Assembly: GCF_023078335.1 (NCBI RefSeq) | Contig: NZ_CP095550.1 | Span: 3,516,001-3,580,000 of the forward strand | DNA from: Metabacillus endolithicus | Lineage (GTDB): Bacteria; Bacillota; Bacilli; Bacillales; Bacillaceae | Reading direction: 5' to 3' | DNA: 64,000 nucleotides | In this document: piece by piece, positions 28,519-37,302 of the stretch | Layout: each line of letters opens with the position of its first letter | How positions within the stretch are numbered: the stretch's first letter is position 1 | Position numbers and translations under genes: made by a program | Notes under the pieces: model-generated | Databases searched by the model: none | Seen by the model: only the letters and a program-made list of their open reading frames with translations | Told to the model about the DNA's origin: nothing

Positions 28519-28523
28519 GTTCA

Positions 28524-29012
28524 TTAGAAAATGTCGATGTTTACAACTAATGCAATTAAGATTTGTAGAAGTACTTGTAGAGAAATTGCTACATCTGTGT
28601 CAGTAGTTGTTACTTTAACATCTTTAGAGTTTTCAATAACTAATTTTTGTTTGTTTAATTGTTTCATATCAGCTTGTTGGATTAATTGTTGAGTTACTTG
28701 TTCTGCACGGTTGCTGTCAGCGATTGTTAAGTTGATAACTAATGCGATTGCTACTTGAAGTGCAACTTGTAAAGAAACAGCTACTTGAGTGTCTGTAGAT
28801 GAAATATCGATATCACAAGAATCTCTTACAATGATTGTTTCAGAAGAAATTTGTTCTGTTTCGCTTACTTGTGCAGCATTTTGTGAAACTGTTGCATCGT
28901 CATCGAAAAAGTTACCAGCCTGAGCTCCAGCCACCTCGTTGTTAGAATAACAGTCTGTTGGATGACAAGAATGACGGTCTAATGCTACCCATTCATATGG
29001 TTTTGCTTGCAT
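28524..29012 (-). CDS. cotX: Spore coat protein CotX
   Basis: A CotX/CotV-domain protein of 162 residues. The N-terminus KPYEWVALDRHSCHP matches the CotX start. The rest has two similar beta-rich repeats: ETIIVRDSCDIDISSTDTQVA followed by a hydrophobic VSLQVALQVAIALVI, and LVIENSKDVKVTTTDTDVA followed by ISLQVLLQILIALVV. CotX is an insoluble crust protein. AAAGGAGGAATTAGAAA precedes the ATG. It lies downstream of cotV and cotW, probably in one transcript. Confidence 0.92.
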   Translation of the reverse strand: MQAKPYEWVALDRHSCHPTDCYSNNEVAGAQAGNFFDDDATVSQNAAQVSETEQISSETIIVRDSCDIDISSTDTQVAVSLQVALQVAIALVINLTIADSNRAEQVTQQLIQQADMKQLNKQKLVIENSKDVKVTTTDTDVAISLQVLLQILIALVVNIDIF

Positions 29013-29105
29013 TTTCTAATTCCTCCTTTCGATTTACTATTATTAAATGTCTAGAATTGATTTTTGTATAAGACAAACATCTTGGTGTTTTTACCCATTT
29101 TTAGT

Positions 29106-29387
29106 TTATTTGTCTTTTTTTCTATTTTTCATCATGTCACGTAGTGTTGTGTTTTTCGGTGCTTCTTCTGCTGCAGGCTTTTCCTCTTTCTTTTCTTTGG
29201 AATTTTTCACAAATTCGTCTACTTGTGCTTGAAGATCTGCTACTACTTTTCTTAACTTTTCTTTTTGATCTTCAGATAATGTTTTTTTGTTTTCTTCTGA
29301 AATATTGTTCTTATTAAAAACATCTTGAACAAATAGCTGCATCATAGAAGAAGAAATATCCTGTAGGTTTAATTTTTCGTTAGACAA
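29106..29387 (-). CDS. cotW: Spore coat protein CotW
   Basis: A 93-residue charged, helical protein. Features are MMQLFVQDVFNKNNISEENKK, ADLQAQVDEFVKN and a C-terminal PKNTTLRDMMKNRKKDK, which align in order with B. subtilis CotW. I choose the TTG at 29387 because GGAGGTGA lies seven bases upstream; the open frame extending to 29438 includes the ribosome site itself. The gene lies between cotV and cotX, as expected. Confidence 0.85.
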   Translation of the reverse strand: MSNEKLNLQDISSSMMQLFVQDVFNKNNISEENKKTLSEDQKEKLRKVVADLQAQVDEFVKNSKEKKEEKPAAEEAPKNTTLRDMMKNRKKDK

Positions 29388-29463
29388 TGTATTCACCTCC
29401 AATTTCGTAATGGTTAAGGGATCTATCCCTATGCCCAAAACAATTCTTCCTCATTCAGATTGA

Positions 29464-29880
29464 TTAAAGGATGTCAATTTGTACTAGCAATGCTAGTAAA
29501 ATTTGAATAAGAACCTGGAGAGAAATTGCAACATCTGTATCAGTTGTTGTGATTTTTACATCGCGAGAGTTTTCAATAATGAGTTTTTGTTTGTTTGCTT
29601 GCTTAATAACAGAGCTTTGTAGCAATTGTTGAGTTACTTGCTCAGCACGGTTGCTATCAGCAATTGTTAGATTAATAACCAAGGCAATTGCTACTTGAAT
29701 TGCAGCTTGTAAAGAAACAGCAACCTGAGTATCAGTTGAAGTCACTTCAATATTGCAAGAGTCTTTAATGAAAATATATTCTTCTGAAGCTTGAATGGTT
29801 TCGTTCACTTGAACAGCATCTTGTGTTGTATCTTCGTGTTTGCATTTGCAGTCATCTAATGCAGACCATCTAGTTGTCAT
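29464..29880 (-). CDS. cotV: Spore coat protein CotV (CotX/CotV family)
   Basis: A 138-residue paralog of CotX, with the same doubled repeat (EEYIFIKDSCNIEVTSTDTQ and LIIENSRDVKITTTDTD, each followed by a long hydrophobic stretch) but a shorter N-terminus starting MTTRWSALDDCKCKHED. It is the first gene of cotV-cotW-cotX. AAAGGAGTGAGTTTTA precedes the ATG. Confidence 0.88.
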   Translation of the reverse strand: MTTRWSALDDCKCKHEDTTQDAVQVNETIQASEEYIFIKDSCNIEVTSTDTQVAVSLQAAIQVAIALVINLTIADSNRAEQVTQQLLQSSVIKQANKQKLIIENSRDVKITTTDTDVAISLQVLIQILLALLVQIDIL

Positions 29881-30215
29881 TAAAACTCACTCCTTTCATC
29901 AATAAGAGGTTAAAAGGAAACCACGACCTTTAACCGTAACGATAAGGACGCCGAGGGAAGGATCATAAATCGTGTGTTAAGCCGTGATTTCCTTTTAATT
30001 GTATATAATGCAGATGCACTGCCTTTTGTATGAGTCAAACATACAGGTTTGAACCCATTTTTTAGATGAAAGCTGATGGACAAATATATTGAGTTGTTAA
30101 ATCATCAACGGACAAATCTCAAGTCAGAAAAAATTCGATGGGTAACTTGTACACATACATAAAAGAAAAATACTTTCATAATTTATAAAGATTATCGTTT
30201 GAGAGGTGGGGGGAA
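29881..30215. other. Divergent cotV/yjcA intergenic region with a leader stem-loop
   Basis: The inverted repeat TTAAAAGGAAACCACG (29910-29925) and CGTGATTTCCTTTTAA (29983-29998) would form a 16-bp stem (one G-U) in the 5' leader of the cotV mRNA, with a further GTTAA/TTAAC pairing inside. On the reverse strand CATTATATA near 30003-30012 resembles a sigma-K -10 box. GAGAGGTGGGGGG precedes yjcA. Confidence 0.55.
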
Positions 30216-30566
30216 ATGACAACCTGGCTACAATTCATCATCTTGGCTTTTGCAGCTTTTCGACTAACTAGATTACTTGTGTTTGACAAAATTACTGCTT
30301 TTATTCGTAATCCTTTCCATCGTGAAGTTGAAGAGATGAATGATGATGGTGAATATGAGGTATATATTGAAATAAAAGGATCGGGATTACGGGCGTGGAT
30401 TGGGGAGCTTTTAAGTTGTTATTGGTGTACAGGTGTATGGTGTACGGGATTTATATACGGAATTTGGTGGATTTGGCCTCAAGGAGCAGAGCCACTCCTA
30501 ATGATTTTAGCTATTGCTGGAGTTGCCGGTATTATTGAATCAATTGTCAGTAGAATAGTAGATTAG
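30216..30566 (+). CDS. yjcA: DUF1360 sporulation-associated membrane protein YjcA
   Basis: A 116-residue protein with hydrophobic N- and C-terminal segments (WLQFIILAFAAFRLTRLLVF and LLMILAIAGVAGIIESIV) around an acidic middle part and a conserved LLSCYWCTGVWCTGFIYGIWW segment, the DUF1360 signature. YjcA is made in the mother cell late in sporulation in B. subtilis; its molecular role is unknown. It is divergent from the cotVWX genes, as in that species. Confidence 0.88.
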   Translation: MTTWLQFIILAFAAFRLTRLLVFDKITAFIRNPFHREVEEMNDDGEYEVYIEIKGSGLRAWIGELLSCYWCTGVWCTGFIYGIWWIWPQGAEPLLMILAIAGVAGIIESIVSRIVD

Positions 30567-30756
30567 GCAATACCCTTAGAAACAAATAGAAATTAACACA
30601 TAAAATGAGATATAGAAGCTGAAAAATTTTAGGAAATTATGCTCTATTTTACGAAGTAACCTCCTTAACAAGCTGTAATCAATTTTCAATCAGCTAATGA
30701 ATATTGAAGGTTTGCTCCTAAGATAAAGAATTTTTTAAAGGAAGGTGGGATATAAC

Positions 30757-30882
30757 ATGAAAAAGGCTAACTTGAATCCTTCCGGAAGACCAACTAATTC
30801 CAACCAATCTGTATCTGTTTCTAAACCAAAAAAAGTTAAAAAAAGCGGCTGCGGTTGCGGAAAGAAAAAGAAACGCGTCTAA
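30757..30882 (+). CDS. Small lysine-rich protein with a CGCGK motif (41 aa)
   Basis: The ATG at 30757 follows GGAAGGTGGGATATAAC. The 41-residue product is basic, Ser/Asn/Pro-rich in the first half, and ends KKSGCGCGKKKKRV. Two close cysteines in a basic tail could bind metal or cross-link within the coat. A terminator follows it. The surrounding genes are sporulation genes, so a spore role is inferred only from context. Confidence 0.6.
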   Translation: MKKANLNPSGRPTNSNQSVSVSKPKKVKKSGCGCGKKKKRV

Positions 30883-30922
30883 CTGTTCCGATTCAGCTTC
30901 TTTTTCAGTTTTATAACAAGGG

Positions 30923-30956
30923 AGTACTTGATTCTTCGAGTACTCCTTTTATATTA
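30923..30956 (+). terminator. Terminator after the 41-aa gene
   Basis: GGAGTACT and AGTACTCC pair around TGATTCTTCG, followed by TTTTATATT. Confidence 0.8.
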
Positions 30957-31021
30957 CATATTTTTACAGTGTCAGATGCATAATAATGAGGCTTATATGA
31001 CTAAATGAGGAGCAAAACAAC

Positions 31022-31748
31022 ATGCCAAGCTGGACAGAAGTTATCATACGATCAGTACTTATTATCTTAGGCTTTTTTTATTACAAAATTACTCGGGAAA
31101 AAGCAGCTATCAGCACTATCGTTTTTTGAATACATTGCTGGTATAACAGTCGGTGATATTGCTGGAACTATTACAATGGATGTTGAATTAAATATTGTGA
31201 ACGGACTTATATCAATTTTAATTTGGTCTTTATTTCCGATTGTTATTTCCATATTATCACTTAAAAGTAAAAAATTCAGAGACATAGTTGAGGGCAAAGC
31301 AACCACTTTTATTCAAGATGGAAAAATTCTAGAGAAAAACATGAAGAGAGAAAAATACAGTACGGATGATTTACTTGAACAGCTTAGGAAAAAGGATATT
31401 TTTCAGGTTTCAGATGTAGAGTTTGCGGTTTTGGAAACATGTGGACAATTAAGTGTCCTATTGAAAAAAGAAAAACAACCTACAAAATGGGAAGATTTTT
31501 TCGGGAAAGGACCGGAAGTAAAAAAACCTCTTACAGTTATTATGGATGGAAAAATATTAAAAGAAACAATTTATTCTGCTGGTTACAGTATAGATTGGCT
31601 TAAATCAAAGGTAGAATCAAAAAACCGTCAAGTTGATGAGATATTTCTTGGTCAGATTGATTCAGATGGGCGTCTATATGCAGATTATTATGATGATCAT
31701 TTTGGGAAAGAAGGAGAGAAGAATGGAGATTCTAGAACAACTCTTTGA
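31022..31748 (+). pseudogene. DUF421 (YetF-like) membrane protein, frameshifted near the start
   Basis: The ATG at 31022 starts PSWTEVIIRSVLIILGFF. The frame then breaks at a T7 run (31073-31079). Removing one T joins it to ITKLLGKKQLSALSFFEYIA, the canonical DUF421 second segment, and the frame continues to 31748. Three membrane helices precede a soluble part with VEGKATTFIQDGKILEKNM and VMDGKILKETIYSAGYS, the two half-domains of the family. DUF421/YetF proteins are of unknown biochemical role and are often sporulation- or stress-linked. A second member is at 36476 on the reverse strand. Confidence 0.85.
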
Positions 31749-31932
31749 ACGTTGGATGGAATCGAATTTAAGAAACCATGATTCTATTCAGCATAATGAG
31801 GATAACAGATTAAAAGACGGGGATTGGCATTTAATTAATTTAGATCAAACAGCTGATGAATTTGAGCAAAAGATGGAAATGGTTGCATCTCAGATGGAAA
31901 AATGGATGAGCGGAAAAGCAGGGGCGAAATAA
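31723..31932 (+). CDS. Small protein overlapping the DUF421 gene (69 aa)
   Basis: The ATG at 31723, after AAGGAGAGAAG, overlaps the 3' end of the DUF421 gene by 26 bases, which suggests translational coupling. The 69-residue product is acidic and helical (MEILEQLFERWMESNLRN, DEFEQKMEMVASQMEKWM) with no membrane segment. I do not recognise the family; it is likely a partner of the DUF421 protein. Confidence 0.65.
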   Translation: MEILEQLFERWMESNLRNHDSIQHNEDNRLKDGDWHLINLDQTADEFEQKMEMVASQMEKWMSGKAGAK

Positions 31933-32022
31933 TTAAACTTTTCAATTATGTATATTAGTCCAACCAAAAGTATTTCCTTTACATATGATGTAGAGAAGTC
32001 AGGTAAAGGAGGTGCTTAGCGC

Positions 32023-32142
32023 ATGGGTTACGGCTATGGTTACGGATACGGCGGTGGCGGCTACGGTGGTGGTAGCACTTTCGTATTAATCGTTGTATTG
32101 TTCATCCTTTTAATTATTGTTGGTGCTTCTTATTACAACTAA
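32023..32142 (+). CDS. YjcZ-family sporulation peptide (39 aa)
   Basis: The ATG at 32023 follows AAAGGAGGTGCTTAGC. The peptide has a Gly/Tyr-rich head ([17 protein letters not shown]) and one C-terminal membrane helix ([20 protein letters not shown]), the hallmark of the YjcZ/YhcN-like Gly-rich sporulation micropeptides common in Bacillus. A hairpin follows at about 32166-32195. Confidence 0.85.
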   Translation: MGYGYGYGYGGGGYGGGSTFVLIVVLFILLIIVGASYYN

Positions 32143-32341
32143 TCTTAAAAAGATGTAAAGATAAAAGTATGAGCACTCTTGCTCGTACTTTTGTCATTTT
32201 TTGGGTATTTTTTTCAGTGTGGGGTTCTAGCAAAGGTCACCTATTGAAAAAAATCACAGTAAATTTCAAAAGATAATTGAAATTTAATCACATTTTCAAA
32301 TTTAGTCCATAGTATATATCATGAATTAAGGAGGCGGGAAA

Positions 32342-32596
32342 ATGGATAGCAAATTCTTTAAAAACCTTGAAGGCAAAACTGGCGTAAATATGAATGATAT
32401 CTTTTCTTTAGCTAACTCTTTACAAGGAGCAAACTTTAAAGACGAAAAAACAGTTCGCAGTGTCATCCAACAAGTATCTAGGATTGCAAATAAACCAGTA
32501 AATAAAGAAATGGAAGATAAAATTGTTAATTCCATTGTAAATGGTAAAGAAAAGCTAGACTTTAACACAATTGCAAAAATGATGAATAAAAAATAA
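32342..32596 (+). CDS. spoVIF: Stage VI sporulation protein F (YjcC)
   Basis: An 84-residue soluble protein; SpoVIF is needed for coat assembly and spore resistance and helps GerE activity in B. subtilis. The pattern KFFKNLEGKTGVNMNDIFSL, LRSVIQQVSRIANKPV-like middle, and DFNTIAKMMNKK end match the family. TAAGGAGGCGGGAA precedes the ATG. It is convergent with yjcD. Confidence 0.9.
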   Translation: MDSKFFKNLEGKTGVNMNDIFSLANSLQGANFKDEKTVRSVIQQVSRIANKPVNKEMEDKIVNSIVNGKEKLDFNTIAKMMNKK

Positions 32597-32620
32597 CTGG
32601 GTTTGTAGATTCATAGTTAC

Positions 32621-32662
32621 AAAGAAAAGCAGTCCCAATTCTGGTGGACTGCTTTTCTTTAT
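32621..32662. terminator. Terminator after spoVIF
   Basis: AAAGAAAAGCAGTCC pairs perfectly with GGACTGCTTTTCTTT around a nine-base loop. Confidence 0.88.
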
Positions 32663-32696
32663 TTGGGGTGAAGGACAAGTTGAAGGGAATAAGTAA

Positions 32697-32797
32697 GTTT
32701 GAACGACAAACCAAAGCGGGAAAGCAGTAGAAATGTCGTTCATAGCGCCAATGAACGACGTTCGAAAAGTCAAAAGCAATCAAATTGTCGTTCATCG
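32697..32797. repeat. Two-copy 52-bp repeat with alternating inverted GAACGACA / TGTCGTTC arms
   Basis: GAACGAC cores in alternating orientation occur at 32701, 32735, 32753 and 32787 (approximately). Same-orientation copies are 52 bases apart, and each inverted pair encloses about 25 bases. It lies between the 3' ends of spoVIF and yjcD. The period equals that of the array near cotO, although the arm sequence differs. Confidence 0.65.
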
Positions 32798-32817
32798 CAC
32801 TAACCTCAAAAATTTAT

Positions 32818-35092
32818 CTATTTTAGCAACCCTTTAATAAACCGTGAAGGTGCGGCTTTTCGTCCTCGGCGATAGGATGGTACTGATAGGTAAAGGTGTT
32901 CCTTTGCTCTTGTCATCGCGACATATAGCAAGCGTCTTTCTTCTTCAAGAAATTCATATTTTTCTTTTCTGGCTGATTCAAGGGCGAAGTCATGTGGTAG
33001 TGCTCCATCCACAACGCCCAATACGTACACATATTTAAATTCCAATCCCTTAGAGCGGTGAATCGTCATCAGTTGAACTCCGGAATTATCTTTATTTCCT
33101 TTAAGTGCTTGCTGAGTTACGGTCATGTGATTGATATGTTGAAGAAAATCAGGGATGGTTAAAAATTTCTTTGCGACAACTTTTAAGTCATTCAAGTCAT
33201 CTGAACCTTTTTCCATCGTATTGCCTTCGTTTCCTTGCTTTTTAAGATAATCCGTAAAGCCCCAGTTCTTTTTCTATCATAGTCAGTGCTGTCACCGGCT
33301 TCTCATTTTTTAGAGAGCTGATTCTTGGGATGATCTTTTTAAGCTTTGATTTTTGAAAGTTCGGCAAACCATTCACGTGCAACAATGCTTCAACAAGGGA
33401 GCAATCATGTAAAATGCTCAAAGCCTTTACATCATTCACAACGGATTGTTTTAAAAATAGTGCTCGTATAAGTTCGGTAATAGCTGTTGAATCATCTGCA
33501 TTCATACTTAATCGCAAATAGGAAAGCACACTACGAACCATTTTTCTTTCATAAAAAGAAGATTGTCCATTTTCAATTGTAAAAGGAATACTTGATTGCA
33601 CAAAGCGTTCAAAAACAGCTCGTCCACCGGTATGAGTTCGGTATAAAATGGCAAACTCATCAGGAGCTGCTCCTTCTTCAATTTTTTCCTTCATATCTTG
33701 TAGAATCATTGTTGCCTCTTCTTCCTCATCATATGGAAAAAAGGTAACAGGTGATTGCTCTGATTGATACTGAGCAATCATGCTCTTACTTAAGCGATGT
33801 TTGTTTTTTGAAATAACATCGTTGGCTGTTGATACGATCTCGTGATCTGATCGGTAGTTAGAGGATAAGTGAATCACTTTGGAATCAGGATATTCCTGTT
33901 TGAAATCCAAAATAAAAGAAGGCTCACTTCCTCTAAAACAATAAATCGTTTGGTCATCATCACCAACGCCGCATAAATTTTTTGTATGATTTGAAAGGAG
34001 TTGAATGAGCTTATATTGAATAGGATTGATATCCTGAAACTCATCAATAAGAAAATACTGAAAACGATTTTGATATGCTTTAAGAATGTCGGGATTTTCC
34101 TTTAGAAGCTGGTAGCAATGAACCAGCATGTCATCAAAATCAAATTGACCTCGTTGTAGCTTTTGATCCTCGTATGCAAGGTAAAGAGTTAATGCTGTTT
34201 GTTCCCATTCATCAGCTGGGTGAATATCATTCACTGACTTCATGGTGTTTTTCCAAAAACCAATTTGTTGAATGGCTTGGTCGAATGGAAAATCCTTCTC
34301 CTCAATACCTAGCTCTCTACATGAATTTTTTAAATAAACTTCCTTTTGCCAATCCCATTTTAAAAGGTTTTGGCCGTTCCACTTATCGCGATTGTGATGA
34401 AGTAGGATTTTATAGAATATGCTATGAAAAGTACCAATCACGAGCTGATTCAATTGACCAACATGTAGTGATGAAGAAGCGGCGAGACGCTCATGCATTT
34501 CTCGTGCAGCTTTTGCTGTAAACGTAACAAGCATGATTGAAGTTGGTTGGATCTTTTTTTCTTCAATCATATAAAGAGCTCTAGTGGTAAGAACACGGGT
34601 TTTACCACTACCAGCACCAGCTAAAATAAGCAGGGGTCCTTCAATTGTTGTCACAGCTTCTTTTTGTTCAATATCAAGAGGAATACCTACTATTGAAGAA
34701 GGTGTTTTCACTTTTAATGTAAACGGTGTTCTTCCTTTAATGTATTTAGGCTGACGCCACTCCATTACCTGTGGCTTTTCAACTGTTGCAACACTTCGGG
34801 ATTTTGGGATGCGGAATCCGTTTTTTTCTTCATATAATAGTTCAGGTTCTTTTACTTGAACAGGCTTATCAGGGTAATCTTGTTGAAACTGCTGCTGACA
34901 AGTTTCATTTCGTTTTTGATTGGAATGATAAAAATATGGAGATTTGCTAATTCCTAGATAAAATCGAACAGGCTGCCCACAACATAGGCAAATAACTTCT
35001 TCTTTTAAACAAGACTCATAAATTCGTTGATAATCTTCTCGAGGTAATTGAAGCAAGGAGATTGTAATATCTTTCAACTTTGCAGAATTCAT
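32818..35092 (-). pseudogene. yjcD: UvrD/PcrA-like DNA helicase YjcD, frameshifted
   Basis: A superfamily 1A helicase. After ~140 N-terminal residues with a CLCCGQPV zinc-like site come the motifs LAGAGSGKTRVLTTRA (I), VTFTAKAAREM (Ia), FLIDEFQDINPIQ (II), GDDDQTIYCFRG (III), SSNYRSDHEI (IV), then after the break [16 protein letters not shown] (V) and [17 protein letters not shown] (VI). The first frame ends at 33242. The rest continues in another frame from about 33260 to 32818. Deleting one G from the G4 run at 33260-33263 restores [20 protein letters not shown] and ~758 residues, the YjcD length. Confidence 0.9.
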
Positions 35093-35272
35093 AGTGACCC
35101 TCCTCCCATAAAATAGGATGCTAAAGCGTATGTATTTATAAAGTTAATAAAATATAAATTTTCATAAGCGACAAAGTCTATCTTAACAGAATGACAACCG
35201 GACGAAAAGGTAAAAATACATGGTTTAACTTAACAAAAATAAGGGAATTTATGTAAGGGAGAGGTGACGAAA

Positions 35273-35515
35273 ATGGGTTATATTTTACCAATTCAGCAAG
35301 ATACATACACACAATACGCAAATCGATCAATCTCTGTACAACAACATTATTCACAAATATTACCAACTTCTGCTATTAAACTGAATCGAAACAATGCACA
35401 AGAAAATTCACAACAGCAGCAGAAATTTGCAGATATCTTAGAAGAAAAATTGAAGAAAAATAAATATTCATCTACATTTACAGGAAAAGGTAAGCTCTTT
35501 AACGAATATGTGTAA
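35273..35515 (+). CDS. Small hypothetical protein (80 aa)
   Basis: GGGAGAGGTGACGAAA precedes the ATG at 35273. The 80-residue product is polar, Gln/Asn/Ser-rich (QENSQQQQ), with no signal peptide or membrane helix; the C-terminal half has a helical DILEEKLKKNKYSS stretch. It resembles small Bacillus proteins of unknown function found next to yjcD. It may be co-transcribed with the MBL gene 22 bases downstream. Confidence 0.65.
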   Translation: MGYILPIQQDTYTQYANRSISVQQHYSQILPTSAIKLNRNNAQENSQQQQKFADILEEKLKKNKYSSTFTGKGKLFNEYV

Positions 35516-35537
35516 AAAAACGTTTAAGAGGTAAAAT

Positions 35538-36449
35538 ATGAATTTTATTCAACTTAACAACAGTTGCTACTATTTTCAAGGCGCAGTGAATATTGGGTAT
35601 GTACGGAATGGAGAAAACGGCTTACTAATTGATGCTGGAATTGACAAACAAACGATGAAAAAAGTGTTAAAAAGATTACAGGGCGACAATTTACCTGTAA
35701 CTCATTTATTTGTTACACATGCTCATTCTGACCACTACGGTGGGGCAGAGCATTTACAATCTACTGTAGACGTTTATACATATGCACCGAAACTCGAAGC
35801 GGCTATGCTTAGGCATCCAATTATTGAACCACTCTATCTTTTTCAAGGAAATAAGCCATTGCCTGAAATGAGAAATAAATTTTTAGAAGGTAAGCCAATA
35901 AGGGTTGATGAAGAAATTGAGCAAGCAACCTATCCTTTTGGTGACATCTTTTTTCAATGCTATTCCTTGCCAGGTCACAGTATCAATCAGCATGGCTTAC
36001 TTATTGATAAAATCCTATACGCTGCTGATGGTTATTTTGCAGAAGAGCAGTTACATAAACATAAAATCCCATTCATTATTGATGCAAAAGATACATTGGA
36101 ATCTCTTCACAAACTTAAAAGTATAGATTGTGTTGGAGCTGTTCCTGGACATGGTTTGTTTGAAGAGGATTTTGTCAAAACAGTCGATGCGAACATTTCT
36201 TATCATCTTAAGTTAATGAATTCCATAAAGAGTGTTATACAAGAGCATGAAGCGGGTATTTATCATGATGAACTAGTAGCCGAGATTTGTACAAAGTGGG
36301 ATGTAGGAGATCTAAATGTACCTTCATGGATGCTGTTTCGTACAGCAGTTACAGCTTACGTTACCATGCTTGTACAAGAAAATACGACTGAACTCCTAAT
36401 TAATAATTACCGGTTAATGATACGAGAGAACAAGAAAAGCTCCCACTAA
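35538..36449 (+). CDS. MBL-fold metallo-hydrolase
   Basis: Residues ~60-65 hold the metal-binding HAHSDHYGG (HxHxDH), with LPGHSINQHG, AADGYF and VPGHGLFEED as later ligands, so the beta-lactamase-fold site is complete. After ~210 residues there is a helical C-terminal part. Length 303. The substrate is not predictable; related proteins include glyoxalase II and thioesterase-like enzymes. AAGAGGTAAAAT precedes the ATG. Confidence 0.87.
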   Translation: MNFIQLNNSCYYFQGAVNIGYVRNGENGLLIDAGIDKQTMKKVLKRLQGDNLPVTHLFVTHAHSDHYGGAEHLQSTVDVYTYAPKLEAAMLRHPIIEPLYLFQGNKPLPEMRNKFLEGKPIRVDEEIEQATYPFGDIFFQCYSLPGHSINQHGLLIDKILYAADGYFAEEQLHKHKIPFIIDAKDTLESLHKLKSIDCVGAVPGHGLFEEDFVKTVDANISYHLKLMNSIKSVIQEHEAGIYHDELVAEICTKWDVGDLNVPSWMLFRTAVTAYVTMLVQENTTELLINNYRLMIRENKKSSH

Positions 36450-36472
36450 TTTAGTAGTGGGAGTTTGTTTTC
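36438..36472. terminator. Terminator between the MBL and DUF421 genes
   Basis: CTCCCACTA and TAGTAGTGGGAG pair around ATTTAG-like bases, followed by TTTGTTTTC. Confidence 0.8.
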
Positions 36473-36475
36473 TAT

Positions 36476-37150
36476 TTAGAAGGATTGAACATGTAAACCA
36501 GAACCCTCGAGCCACTCAGCATATAAAACTTCTTCTGTTCTGAAAATGTTTTGCTGTTTTAGCTGTTGCTCCAGCCAGTTGTAATTAAAGCCTGCTTCAA
36601 CTAAATTTTGTTTAATCACTTTCCCATCGCTTATAATGGTAATGGGGATATATACTTTTTTCAGATTCACTTGTAGATCAGGTTTCGTTGGGTTTTCATA
36701 TTCTGCCTTTTTTAGAATACTGACCGTACCATCTGTTTCTAAAACAGCATATTCTAATTCTCTCATTGAGAAAACGCCTTTTGCCCGAATCAAATGTTGC
36801 AGCTGGTTTATATCTAGTTTACATTTCTTTAAGCTTTCTCTTAATATTTTGCCTTCTTGGATAATAATCGTTGGTTTTCCTTCAAGAAGTCCACGCGATT
36901 TACTCCACTTTTGCGTAATCAATTCCAGAATGAAAATTAATAATCCCCATATAACGACTGCATAAATAATCCGTGAGATTCCAACTTCATCATCAAAAAT
37001 GGCATTTCCAACAAGTTCACCAAGTACAAGTGCAGAGATAAAGTCAAACGTTGTAATTTGGGTAATTTGTGTTTTCCCTAATATTTTTGTAATGATGAAA
37101 AGTGCAATAAAGCCAAAAACTAACTCAATTGTAATTTGTCCAAACTCCAT
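36476..37150 (-). CDS. DUF421 (YetF-like) membrane protein
   Basis: A 224-residue intact family member. Three N-terminal membrane helices (TIELVFGFIALFIITKIL, FISALVLGELVGNAIF, ISRIIYAVVIWGLLIFIL) precede GKPTIIIQEGKILRESLKKCKLDINQ-type and ISDGKVIKQNLVEAG half-domains. It differs from the family member at 31022, so the two are paralogs rather than a recent duplication. The role is unknown. Confidence 0.88.
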   Translation of the reverse strand: MEFGQITIELVFGFIALFIITKILGKTQITQITTFDFISALVLGELVGNAIFDDEVGISRIIYAVVIWGLLIFILELITQKWSKSRGLLEGKPTIIIQEGKILRESLKKCKLDINQLQHLIRAKGVFSMRELEYAVLETDGTVSILKKAEYENPTKPDLQVNLKKVYIPITIISDGKVIKQNLVEAGFNYNWLEQQLKQQNIFRTEEVLYAEWLEGSGLHVQSF

Positions 37151-37302
37151 GCTAGATACCCCCGTTCACGATCCATATGATTAGGATAATCGTACATGTC
37201 GTTTTTATACAAAATCAATGAGATAGTATGTGATTTAAATAAAATAGTGAGTTTTTGTTAACACTATTGGATAATAATTGCTCTATTTAAGGGGGTACAC
37301 AG

